Source: VRUE01 sp963704545
GTDB lineage: Bacteria; Actinomycetota; Thermoleophilia; Solirubrobacterales; 70-9
Direction: 5' to 3'
Assembly (NCBI GenBank): GCA_963704545.1
Contig: OY969915.1
Coordinates: 2,046,001 to 2,110,000 of the forward strand
DNA: 64,000 nucleotides
Shown here piece by piece: positions 7,949-15,826 of this stretch (positions are counted from its first letter, which is position 1; every line of letters begins with the position of its first letter). Position numbers and translations under genes: made by a program. A model generated the notes under the pieces. That model worked only from the letters and a program-made list of their open reading frames with translations, was not told where the DNA came from and ran no database searches.

Positions 7949-7976
7949 TTGACATCGATCGATGTCTCGTTAATCT
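7949..7976 (+). promoter_or_regulatory. Promoter with 16-bp perfect palindromic operator for the fadA2-fabG4 operon
   Basis: TTGACA (7949-7954) and TAATCT (7971-7976) are 16 bases apart, a good housekeeping-type promoter. GACATCGATCGATGTC (7951-7966) is a perfect palindrome lying on the -35 and spacer, and a half-site (ACATCGATC) recurs just downstream of the -10. A repressor bound there would block RNA polymerase directly. TetR-family regulators commonly use such sites, though no tetR gene is in the window. Confidence 0.7.
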
Positions 7977-8011
7977 CTACATCGATCCCTGCAACGAAAG
8001 GTTGAGGTTCG

Positions 8012-9307
8012 TTGATCGATAAACCACGCCGGGTCGCCATCGTCGGCGGCAACCGGATCCCGTTTGCGCGCTCGAACTCCGTCTACTCGCGCGCCTCCAA
8101 CCAGGACATGCTCACCGCGGCCCTCGACGGGCTCGTCGCCCGCTTCGGCCTCGAGGGCGAGCGCCTCGGCGAGGTCGCCGGCGGTGCCGTGCTCAAGCAC
8201 TCGCGCGACCGCGACCTCACCCGCGAGAGCGTGCTCGGCACCCGGCTCGCGCCGGAGACCCCCGCCTACGACGTGCAGCAGGCCTGCGGCACCGGGCTGG
8301 AGACGACGATCCTCGTCGCCAACAAGATCGCCCTCGGGCAGATCGACGCCGGGATCGCCTGCGGCGCCGACACCACCTCCGACGCGCCGATCGGCCTCAA
8401 CGAGGACCTGCGCGGGGTGCTGCTCGACGCCAACCGGGAGAAGTCGAACTGGGGACGGGTGCGGCAGATGACCCGCCTGCGCCCCAGCCACGTCGTGCCC
8501 TCGATCCCGCGCAACGAGGAGCCGCGCACCGGCCTCTCGATGGGCGAGCACTGCGCGGTCATGACCTCGGAGTGGGAAGTCGGCCGCGAGGAGCAGGACG
8601 ACCTCGCGGTGCGCAGCCACCACAACCTCGCCGCCGCCTACGAGCGCGGCTTCATGGACGACCTGGTCAGCCCCTACCTCGGCCTGGAGCGCGACCAGAA
8701 CCTGCGCCCCGACTCCTCGCCGGAGAAGCTGGCCAAGCTCGGCCCGGTCTTCGGCGGCGAGGACGGCACCATGACCGCGGCCAACTCGACCCCGCTCAGC
8801 GACGGCGCGTCCGCGGTTCTGCTGGCCAGCGAGGAGTGGGCAAAGGAGCACGACCTTCCTGTCCTCGCCTGGTTCGCCGACGGCCAGACGGCGGCCATCG
8901 ACCACGTCCACAAGCGCGAGGGGCTGCTGATGGCGCCGGCCTACGCGATGCCGGCGATGCTCGACCGGGCAGGACTCAGCCTGCAGGACTTCGACCTCTA
9001 CGAGATACACGAGGCCTTCGCCGCCCAGGTGCTCTGCACGCTGCGCGCCTGGGAGGACGAGCGCTTCTGCCGCGACCGCCTCGGGCGCGAGAAGCCACTC
9101 GGGAAGGTCGACCGCGAGAAGCTCAACGTCAACGGCGGCTCGCTCGCCGCCGGGCACCCATTCGCCGCCACCGGGGGGCGGATCGTCGCCAGCCTCGCCA
9201 AGGCGCTGCACGAGCGCGGCTCCGGCCGAGGCGCGATCAGCATCTGCGCGGCAGGCGGCCAAGGCGTCGTCGCCATGCTCGAGGCGCCGGAAGGAGCGGG
9301 CAAATGA
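8012..9307 (+). CDS. fadA2: Acetyl-CoA acetyltransferase / 3-ketoacyl-CoA thiolase (FadA2-like)
   Basis: Thiolase acting on 3-ketoacyl-CoA, either in beta-oxidation or, reversed, in condensation. All catalytic parts are present: nucleophile Cys92 in QQACGTGLE, His333 in YEIHEAFAAQ, His382 in GGSLAAGHPFAATGG, and Cys412 in CAAGGQG. The 431-residue length suits the FadA2/FadI group. It starts at TTG 8012 behind AAAGGTTGAGG. First gene of a run (thiolase, FabG4-like, MaoC, two acyl-CoA dehydrogenases) that mirrors the mycobacterial fadA2-fabG4-htdX-fadE5 neighbourhood. Confidence 0.9.
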   Translation: MIDKPRRVAIVGGNRIPFARSNSVYSRASNQDMLTAALDGLVARFGLEGERLGEVAGGAVLKHSRDRDLTRESVLGTRLAPETPAYDVQQACGTGLETTILVANKIALGQIDAGIACGADTTSDAPIGLNEDLRGVLLDANREKSNWGRVRQMTRLRPSHVVPSIPRNEEPRTGLSMGEHCAVMTSEWEVGREEQDDLAVRSHHNLAAAYERGFMDDLVSPYLGLERDQNLRPDSSPEKLAKLGPVFGGEDGTMTAANSTPLSDGASAVLLASEEWAKEHDLPVLAWFADGQTAAIDHVHKREGLLMAPAYAMPAMLDRAGLSLQDFDLYEIHEAFAAQVLCTLRAWEDERFCRDRLGREKPLGKVDREKLNVNGGSLAAGHPFAATGGRIVASLAKALHERGSGRGAISICAAGGQGVVAMLEAPEGAGK

Positions 9308-9308
9308 G

Positions 9309-9357
9309 CTTCCGGTGCGCCTTTTACGGCCATAAACCACATAAAGCGCACCGGAAG
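9309..9357. terminator. Intergenic hairpin between thiolase and fabG4-like genes
   Basis: CTTCCGGTGCGC (9309-9320) is perfectly mirrored by GCGCACCGGAAG (9346-9357), with a loop that holds a smaller inverted repeat (TTTACGGCCATAAA). There is no U-run, and the next gene's ribosome-binding site follows at once. It is more likely an mRNA-stability or partial-attenuation element inside the operon than a full terminator. Confidence 0.6.
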
Positions 9358-9371
9358 GGGGTGGGGCGGCG

Positions 9372-10694
9372 ATGAGCGACCTCTACTCGCGCGTCGTCAA
9401 CTCGCCGCCGGGACGCTTCGTCGCACCGCGGGTCGGCCTGCCGCAGCCCGCCAAACTGGAGCGCCAGGCGCCGGGCACGCCGGTTGTCTCCGGAGCGGTC
9501 CTCTTCGGCGCCGCCCCGGGGGGTCGGCTCGACAAGCAGGTCGAGCGCCTGCTGGGCGAGATCGGCGCCCCCCGCCCCGAGAAGTCCGACAGCCCGGTCA
9601 AGGCGCTCGTCTTCGACGCCACCGGGATCGCCGACTCGACCGAGCTGGTCGAGCTGCAGCGCTTCTTCCACCCGAACGGGAAGCGGGTCCAGACCTCTGG
9701 TCGTGTCGTCGTACTCGGCACGCCTCCGGCCGGCCTGCCGGCTCGGGCCGCCACGGCGCAACGCGCGCTCGAGGGCTTCACCCGCTCGCTCGGCAAGGAG
9801 ATCGGCCGCGGCATCGCCGTGCAGCTGGTCTACGTCGCCGAGGGAGCCGAGCGGGAGGTCGAGTCGACCCTCCGTTTCCTGCTCTCGCCCCGCTCCGCCT
9901 ACGTCTCCGGCCAGGTGATCGAGATCGGCGGCGGCGTCGCCAAGGTGCCGGCGATCGACTGGTCCCAGCCACTCGACGGCAAGATCGCCCTGGTCACGGG
10001 CGCCTCGCGGGGCATCGGCGAGGCGATCGCCACCACCCTGCACCGCGACGGCGCCGGACTCGTGCTCCTCGACGTGCCGGCGCTTGCCGGCGACCTGGCA
10101 AAGGTCGCCACGGAGCTCGACGCCGAGACGATCGAACTCGACATCACCGAGGAGGACGCACCCCGGCAGATCGCCGACCGGCTCTCGGGCGGCGTCGACG
10201 TCGTCGTCCACAACGCCGGCGTCACCCGCGACCGCACGATCGCGAAGATGCCCGAGGACCGCTGGACCTCGCTGATGGAGATCAACCTCTCCAGCGAGGA
10301 GCGGATAAACGACGAGCTGCTGGAGCGCGGCCTGCTGCGCGAGAACGGCCGGATCGTCTGCGTCTCCTCTATGAGCGGCGTCGCCGGCAACTCCGGCCAG
10401 ACCAACTACGCGACCTCGAAGGCGGGCGTGATCGGCATGGTCGAAGCGCTGGCGCCGGAGCTGGCGGAGCGTAAGGCGACGATCAACGCTGTCGCCCCGG
10501 GCTTCATCGAGACGCAGATGACGGCGGCGATGCCGATCCCGATCCGCGAAGCGGGACGGCGGATGAACAGCATGTCGCAGGGCGGAATGCCGGTCGACGT
10601 CGCCGAGACGATCGCCTGGTTCGCCAGCCCGGCCTCGACCGGAGTCACCGGCAACGTCGTCCGCGTCTGCGGCCAGAGCCTGCTGGGCGCCTGA
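9372..10694 (+). CDS. fabG4: High-molecular-weight FabG4-like 3-oxoacyl-(CoA/ACP) reductase
   Basis: NAD(P)H-dependent 3-ketoacyl reductase. The N-terminal 200 residues form a flavodoxin-like domain without nucleotide motif, as in mycobacterial FabG4. The C-terminal part is a classical SDR: VTGASRGIGEA (about 208-218), NAGVTRD, a catalytic Ser in VSSMSG, and Tyr346/Lys350 in YATSK. At 440 residues it is much longer than housekeeping FabG (about 245). The ATG follows GAAGGGGGTGGGG. Its stop overlaps the next ATG (TGATG). Confidence 0.9.
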   Translation: MSDLYSRVVNSPPGRFVAPRVGLPQPAKLERQAPGTPVVSGAVLFGAAPGGRLDKQVERLLGEIGAPRPEKSDSPVKALVFDATGIADSTELVELQRFFHPNGKRVQTSGRVVVLGTPPAGLPARAATAQRALEGFTRSLGKEIGRGIAVQLVYVAEGAEREVESTLRFLLSPRSAYVSGQVIEIGGGVAKVPAIDWSQPLDGKIALVTGASRGIGEAIATTLHRDGAGLVLLDVPALAGDLAKVATELDAETIELDITEEDAPRQIADRLSGGVDVVVHNAGVTRDRTIAKMPEDRWTSLMEINLSSEERINDELLERGLLRENGRIVCVSSMSGVAGNSGQTNYATSKAGVIGMVEALAPELAERKATINAVAPGFIETQMTAAMPIPIREAGRRMNSMSQGGMPVDVAETIAWFASPASTGVTGNVVRVCGQSLLGA

Positions 10695-11599
10695 TGGAGA
10701 CCCGCACGCTCGCCAGCCCGCCCAGCATCCTGCCGCTTTACGCGCGCGCCGCGGCGCCGATGATCCCCGGCGCCTCGTTGCTGCCTTTCGTGCCGGGCCG
10801 CGGCAACGAGATCCCGGAGATCGAGCTGGAGCTGGCGGGCGTGCGGCCAGACTCCGAGAAGGTCGCCGCATACGCGCGGGTCTGCGGCTTCGCCCTGCGC
10901 GACCACCTCCCCCCCACCTACCCGCAGGTGCTCGCCTTCCCGCTGCACATGGCGGTGATGGCGGATGGCGGCTTCCCCTTCGGCGCCGTCGGCCTCGTCC
11001 ACATCGGGAACCGGATCGTCCAGCGCGGCCGGATCGGGACCGGCGAGGCCCTGACGATCCGCGTCCGGCCGACCAAGCTCGAGTCCCACCCCAAGGGCCG
11101 CACCTTCTCCCTGGTGACCGAGGCGAGCACCGGCGGCAAGGTGGCCTGGGAGAGCACCAGCACCATGCTCCGCCGTGACGGCGCCGCCGCCGAACCCCCC
11201 GCCGGCGGGACCCAAAGCGAAGATGATGAGTGGACGGCGAGCGCGGAGTGGAAGCTGGACGGGGACCTCGGGCGGCGTTACGCGGCCGTGTCGGGCGACC
11301 GCAACCCGATCCACATGCACGCGCTGACCGCGAAGCCGCTCGGCTTCCCGCGGGCGATCGCCCACGGCATGTGGACCAAGGCCCGCTGCCTGGCCGCGCT
11401 CGAGTCCCGCCTGCCCGACGCCTTCACCGTGGAGGTTCGCTTCCGCAAGCCGGTCCTGCTCCCGGGCAGGGTCGAGTTCGCCGGCTCCACGCAGGGAGAC
11501 CGGATCGAGTTCGCGGTGCGCGACGCAAAGCTCGGCACGCCGCACCTCGACGGCCAAATCGAGCCGCTCGAGGCAAAACCCAGAGACGAGAGGGAGTAG
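10694..11599 (+). CDS. htdX: MaoC-like 3-hydroxyacyl thioester dehydratase (HtdX-like)
   Basis: Reversibly dehydrates 3-hydroxyacyl-CoA/ACP. The 301-residue protein has two hotdog halves. The C-terminal one carries the hydratase signature RYAAVSGDRNPIHMHALTA, with catalytic Asp and His, followed by FPRAIAHGMWTKARCLA. Position directly after a fabG4-like gene matches the mycobacterial pair HtdX/FabG4, which act in sequence. Translationally coupled to the reductase by a one-base overlap. Confidence 0.87.
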   Translation: METRTLASPPSILPLYARAAAPMIPGASLLPFVPGRGNEIPEIELELAGVRPDSEKVAAYARVCGFALRDHLPPTYPQVLAFPLHMAVMADGGFPFGAVGLVHIGNRIVQRGRIGTGEALTIRVRPTKLESHPKGRTFSLVTEASTGGKVAWESTSTMLRRDGAAAEPPAGGTQSEDDEWTASAEWKLDGDLGRRYAAVSGDRNPIHMHALTAKPLGFPRAIAHGMWTKARCLAALESRLPDAFTVEVRFRKPVLLPGRVEFAGSTQGDRIEFAVRDAKLGTPHLDGQIEPLEAKPRDERE

Positions 11600-11601
11600 A
11601 G

Positions 11602-12939
11602 ATGCCCACCCCAACAGAAGACAAGGGCGTGGCCGAGCGCAGCATGGGCCTCGGCCTGCGCTGGCTGGGCCGACTGGCGGGTTCGGACCTGCTCGACCGG
11701 CTCCGCATCCGCAAGGGAGTCGAGCGCACGCTCTACAGCGGAACCAAGAACGGGTTCCGCTCGGCGACCGTCGCCGGGCGCACCTTCAAGGCGGCGCAGA
11801 ACCTGCCCGGCCCGGCCCGGCAGGCGCCGAGCAAGCCGCGCGGCCTCTTCGACATCACCCCCGACGACGAGCAGCAGATGCTGCAGGAAGGCGTCCGCGA
11901 CTTCGCCGAGGCGAAGGTGCGGCCGGTCGCCAAGCAGGCCGACTTCGACAAGTCCACGCCGGCCGAGCTGCTCGGCCGGGCCAACGAGCTCGGCATCAAC
12001 ATGCTCGGCATTCCCGAGGAGCTCGGCGGCGTCATGCACGAGCAGGCCGCGGTGACCAGCGTGCTGATCGGCGAGGCCCTCGCCCACGGCGACATGGGCA
12101 TCGCCTACGCCGCGCTCGCACCGGGCGCCGTCGCAACCGCAATCGGCCACTGGGGCACACCCGAGCAGGAGGCGACCTACCTGCCCGCCTTCACCGGTGA
12201 GGACACTCCGGCGGCGGCGCTCGCGATCCTCGAGCCGCGACCGCTCTTCGATCCGCTGAAGCTGGAGACGACGGCGCGCAAGGACGGCGAGGACTGGGTA
12301 CTGAGCGGCACCAAGTCGCTGCTCGCACGACCGAAGGAGTGCGAGCTCTTCCTCGTTGCCGCCGAGGCCGAGGACCTCGGCCCGGCCCTCTTCGTGATCG
12401 AGTCCGGCACCTCCGGCCTCACGGCCGAGGAGGAGCCGGCGATGGGGCTGCGCCCCGCCGCCACCGGGCGCCTCCTGCTCGATGACGTGAAGCTGCCCAG
12501 CACCGCCCTGCTCGGCGAGGGCAAGCGCGAGGACTACGTCGAGTGCGTGCAGCGCGCCCGCATCGCCTGGTGCTCGCTCGCGGTCGGCGCCGCCGAGGCG
12601 ACGCTCGACTACGTCAAGCAGTACGTCAACGAGCGCACCGCCTTCGGCGAACCGATCTCCAACCGCCAGGGCGTCGCCTTCGCGGTCTCCGACATCGGCA
12701 TCGAGTCCGAAGGCATGCGGCTCGCCACCTACCGGGCGGCCAGCCGCGCCGACCAGGGCCAGGACTTCGCCCGCGAGACGGCGATGGCCCGCCGGCTCTG
12801 CGCCCAGAAGGGCATGCAGATCGGCTCCGAAGGAGTGCAGTTGCTCGGCGGCCACGGCTTCGTCAAGGAGCACCCGGTCGAGCGCTGGTACCGCGACCTC
12901 CGTGCAGCGGGCGTTATGGAGGGCGCCCTGCTCGTCTAG
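11602..12939 (+). CDS. Acyl-CoA dehydrogenase (first of a tandem pair)
   Basis: FAD enzyme introducing the alpha-beta double bond in acyl-CoA. ATG 11602 follows GAGGGAGTAGAG, and the long upstream frame is a shadow of htdX. An extra N-terminal segment of about 75 residues precedes the all-alpha domain. Family features are YVNERTAFGEPISNRQG and LLGGHGFVKEHPVERWYRDLRA. It ends abruptly after the Glu-Gly pair of VMEGALLV, whereas typical members continue with a helix of about 20 residues, so the C-terminus is short and the base position is less certain than in its neighbour. The tandem arrangement suggests a heteromeric enzyme as in some actinobacterial FadE pairs (inference). Confidence 0.85.
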   Translation: MPTPTEDKGVAERSMGLGLRWLGRLAGSDLLDRLRIRKGVERTLYSGTKNGFRSATVAGRTFKAAQNLPGPARQAPSKPRGLFDITPDDEQQMLQEGVRDFAEAKVRPVAKQADFDKSTPAELLGRANELGINMLGIPEELGGVMHEQAAVTSVLIGEALAHGDMGIAYAALAPGAVATAIGHWGTPEQEATYLPAFTGEDTPAAALAILEPRPLFDPLKLETTARKDGEDWVLSGTKSLLARPKECELFLVAAEAEDLGPALFVIESGTSGLTAEEEPAMGLRPAATGRLLLDDVKLPSTALLGEGKREDYVECVQRARIAWCSLAVGAAEATLDYVKQYVNERTAFGEPISNRQGVAFAVSDIGIESEGMRLATYRAASRADQGQDFARETAMARRLCAQKGMQIGSEGVQLLGGHGFVKEHPVERWYRDLRAAGVMEGALLV

Positions 12940-12954
12940 AGCTAAAGGAACCAC

Positions 12955-14166
12955 ATGATCAATCTGGAGATACCGAAGAAGTTCAAGCCGCTGGTCAGCC
13001 AGGGCAACCAGGTCGCGCAGGAGGTCTTCCGCCCGATCTCGCGCAAGTACGACGAGGCCGAGCACTCCTATCCCAAGGAGCTCGACATGCTCGCCTCGCT
13101 GATCGACGGGATGAACGACGGCTCCGACATGGGCGGCGCCGGGGCCGCGGGGGTGCGCCGCGAGTCCAGCGGGGCCGACGAGGGCAACCGCAACGGCTCC
13201 AACCTCTCCACCGTGCTCGGCATCATCGAGCTCTGCTGGGGCGACGTCGGCCTGCTGCTCTCGATGCCCCGCCAGGGCCTCGGCAACTCCGCGATCGCCT
13301 CGGTGGCGACCGAGGAGCAGCTCGAGAAATACGGCGGCAAGTGGGCGGCGATGGCGATCACCGAGCCCGAGGCGGGCTCGGACTCGGCCGCGATCCGCAC
13401 CACCGCCGACCTCAGTGGAGACGAGTATGTGCTCAACGGCGAGAAGATCTTCGTCACCTCGGGCGACCGCGCCGACCTGATCGTGGTCTGGGCGACGCTC
13501 GACCGCAAAGTGGGACGGGCGGCGATCAAGTCGTTCATCGTCGAGCGCGACAACCCCGGCCTGAAGCTCGACCGGCTCGAGCACAAGCTCGGCATCCGCG
13601 CCTCCGACACCGCCAACTTCACCCTGCAGAACTGCCGGGTGCCGAAGGAGGCGCTGCTCGGCAACCCGGAGATCGACACCAAGGCCGGCTTCGGTGGGGC
13701 GATGCAGACGTTCGACAACACGCGGCCGCTGGTCGCTGCGATGGCGGTCGGTGTCGCCCGCGCCTCCTTGGAAGAGACCCGTAAGCGGCTCGAGGAGGCC
13801 GGCGTGGAGATCGACTACGACACCCCGGCGCTCTCGCAATCCGCTGCTGCGGCTCGCTACCTCGAGATGGAGTCCGACTACGAGGCGTCGCTGCTGCTGA
13901 CCCTGCAGGCGGCCTGGATGGCCGACAACAGCAAGCCCAACTCGCTGCAGGCCTCGATGGCGAAGGCGAAGGCGGGACGCACCTGCGTCGACGTCGCGCT
14001 CGGCTGCGTCGAGCTCTGCGGCAGCGTCGGCTACGGCGAGAACGAGCTGCTGGAGAAGTGGGCGCGGGACGCGAAGATTCTCGACATCTTCGAGGGGACT
14101 CAGCAGATTCAACTGCTCATCGTGGCCCGGCAGTTGCTGGGCAAGTCTTCCTCGGAACTCCGATAG
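12955..14166 (+). CDS. Acyl-CoA dehydrogenase (second of a tandem pair)
   Basis: FAD-dependent acyl-CoA dehydrogenase, 403 residues. The family patterns AMAITEPEAGSDSAAIRTTA and NGEKIFVTSGDRADLIVVWA are present. The catalytic Glu sits in the standard C-terminal setting AKILDIFEGTQQIQLLIVARQLLG. It starts 15 bases after its partner, at an ATG preceded by AAAGGAA. Last gene before hairpin copy 2, which probably ends this transcript or reduces read-through into the acyl-CoA synthetase gene. Confidence 0.9.
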   Translation: MINLEIPKKFKPLVSQGNQVAQEVFRPISRKYDEAEHSYPKELDMLASLIDGMNDGSDMGGAGAAGVRRESSGADEGNRNGSNLSTVLGIIELCWGDVGLLLSMPRQGLGNSAIASVATEEQLEKYGGKWAAMAITEPEAGSDSAAIRTTADLSGDEYVLNGEKIFVTSGDRADLIVVWATLDRKVGRAAIKSFIVERDNPGLKLDRLEHKLGIRASDTANFTLQNCRVPKEALLGNPEIDTKAGFGGAMQTFDNTRPLVAAMAVGVARASLEETRKRLEEAGVEIDYDTPALSQSAAAARYLEMESDYEASLLLTLQAAWMADNSKPNSLQASMAKAKAGRTCVDVALGCVELCGSVGYGENELLEKWARDAKILDIFEGTQQIQLLIVARQLLGKSSSELR

Positions 14167-14167
14167 C

Positions 14168-14243
14168 GAGGGCCGGGTCCCCCTCCCCAAAACGCTCGGC
14201 GGGAGCCTCGCTTGAGTGTTTTGGGGAGGGGGACCCGGCCCTC
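14168..14243. repeat. Long inverted repeat (hairpin family copy 2), probable terminator
   Basis: GAGGGCCGGGTCCCCCTCCC and its mirror form a stem of more than 30 bp. The tip is the family core in reverse orientation (GCGGGAGCCTCGCTTGAGTG). It begins one base after the dehydrogenase stop, so it should fold in the 3' UTR and act as terminator or 3'-end stabiliser. Confidence 0.85.
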
Positions 14244-14271
14244 TTCCACAGGCATCGGGGAGACTGGCGGC

Positions 14272-15708
14272 GTGAACTTCGTCGAGTTGATGGAGCAGTC
14301 TCCTGCCTCACGGCTTGGGGTAGTCGCCATCGACTGTGAAAGCAATCGGCGGGACTGGTATTTCGGGGAATTGATTGCTTGCTCGGCTGGGCTCTCGGGA
14401 GCTTTCGCGGCTCGTGGCGTTAGGCGCGGGGACGTGGTTATGACGCTGGTGGGGAACCGGGTCGAGTGGGTGTTGTCGCTGCTTGCCTGCTGGCGGATGG
14501 GGGCGGTGGCGCTGCCCTGCAGCACGCAGTTGCGACGGCATGACCTGGAGGTGCGGGTGGCGGCGGCCGATCCGAAGCTCTGCGTCGGCGAAGAGACGCT
14601 GCTTGCCGAGTTGCCCGGTGGGGTCGAGACGATGACGATGGGCGAGGTCGCGGCCGTCCTCGACGAGGACCGGCCGCAGGAGACGCCGGCGGCGATCGAA
14701 GCGATGGAGGCGGAGGACCCGGCGCTGATCGCCTTCACCTCCGGCACCACCGGCGAGCCGCGCGGCGTCGTTCACGCCTACCGCTACCTGCTCGGCCAGC
14801 GCGCCCAGGCCGAGCACTGGCTCGGCTCGCGCAAGGGCGAGCTGGTCTGGTGCACGACCTCGACCGGCTGGTCGAAGTCAGCCCGCAACGTCTTCCTCGC
14901 CCCCTGGCTGACGGGAGCCTCCGCGGTGATCCACGACGGGCGCTTCGACCCGGCCGAGCGGCTGGACATCGCCGAGGCGCTCGGCGTCAACGTGCTCTGC
15001 CAGGCCCCGACCGAGTACAGGATGCTGGCCAAGCGCATCGCCCTGCGTCCCCTCCCCGCCCTGCGCAGGATGGTCTCGGCCGGCGAGCCGCTCGAGGCGG
15101 AGACGATCACGGCCTTCGGCGATGCCCTCGGCACCGAGCCGGCTGACGGCTACGGCCAGACCGAGACCGGTCACATCAGTGGCAACCTCGCGGGCGAACC
15201 AGTCCGACCGGGCTCGATGGGAAGGCCGCTGCCCGGCCTGGAGACCCGGATCGTCGACGGTGAGCTGCAGCTCCGCGCCTCCTCCTCCCCCACCTTCTTC
15301 TCGCGCTACCTCGACGGCGAGCGCTTCGAGGGCGAGTGGTGGCGCACCGGCGACCTCGTCCGTGAAGACGAGGACGGTTACCTCTACTTCGAGGGCCGCG
15401 ACGACGACATCATCCTCTCCTCGGGGTACCGGATCGGCCCCTTCGAGGTCGAGTCCGCCCTCCTCTCCCACCCCGCCGTCGCCGAGGCCGCCGCCGTCGC
15501 CGCGCCCGACCCCGAGCGCGGCGCGATCGTGCGGGCGATCGTCGTCCTCCGCGAGCGCCAGCCAAGCTCCGAGCTAGCCGACGAGCTGAAGGAGCACTGC
15601 AAGCGGGAGACGGCCCCCTACAAGGCCCCCCGCATCGTCGAGTTTGCCAACGAGCTGCCGAAGACAACCAGCGGCAAGATCAGGCGGGCCAAGCTTCGAC
15701 GGGGGTAA
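14272..15708 (+). CDS. AMP-dependent acyl-CoA synthetase
   Basis: Activates a carboxylic acid through acyl-AMP to acyl-CoA. P-loop FTSGTTGEPRGVVHAYR; adenylate motif DGYGQTETG; hinge/A8 region WWRTGDLV then GRDDDIILSSGYRIGPFEVE; and the catalytic Lys in PKTTSGKIRR. The sequence resembles medium-chain (MACS-like) synthetases. I chose GTG 14272 (VNFVELMEQ): the frame open to 14212 would have to be translated out of hairpin copy 2. It probably supplies substrates to the preceding beta-oxidation-type genes. Confidence 0.88.
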   Translation: MNFVELMEQSPASRLGVVAIDCESNRRDWYFGELIACSAGLSGAFAARGVRRGDVVMTLVGNRVEWVLSLLACWRMGAVALPCSTQLRRHDLEVRVAAADPKLCVGEETLLAELPGGVETMTMGEVAAVLDEDRPQETPAAIEAMEAEDPALIAFTSGTTGEPRGVVHAYRYLLGQRAQAEHWLGSRKGELVWCTTSTGWSKSARNVFLAPWLTGASAVIHDGRFDPAERLDIAEALGVNVLCQAPTEYRMLAKRIALRPLPALRRMVSAGEPLEAETITAFGDALGTEPADGYGQTETGHISGNLAGEPVRPGSMGRPLPGLETRIVDGELQLRASSSPTFFSRYLDGERFEGEWWRTGDLVREDEDGYLYFEGRDDDIILSSGYRIGPFEVESALLSHPAVAEAAAVAAPDPERGAIVRAIVVLRERQPSSELADELKEHCKRETAPYKAPRIVEFANELPKTTSGKIRRAKLRRG

Positions 15709-15734
15709 GGCGGTAGTCCCTCCCGAAACGGGAT

Positions 15735-15810
15735 GGGCGACGGGTGCCCCTCCCCAAAACACTCCAGCGAGGCTCCCGCCGAGCGTTTTGGGGAGGGGCA
15801 CCCGTCGCCC
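15735..15810. repeat. Long inverted repeat (hairpin family copy 3), probable terminator
   Basis: GGGCGACGGGTGCCCCTCCC is mirrored at the right end. The tip ACACTCCAGCGAGGCTCCCG is nearly the same as in copies 1, 2, 5 and 6, while the lower stem differs yet still pairs. It lies between two genes on the same strand, 27 bases after one and 17 before the next. Confidence 0.85.
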
Positions 15811-15826
15811 CCTCTACGCTTCGCGC

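Noticed and set aside
11278..14190. 970-codon open frame on the minus strand across the acyl-CoA dehydrogenases
   Set aside because: Antisense shadow of high-GC genes with no signatures; both plus-strand enzymes are complete.
14212..14271. 20-codon extension of the acyl-CoA synthetase
   Set aside because: Would be translated from the hairpin repeat; GTG 14272 gives a sensible N-terminus.
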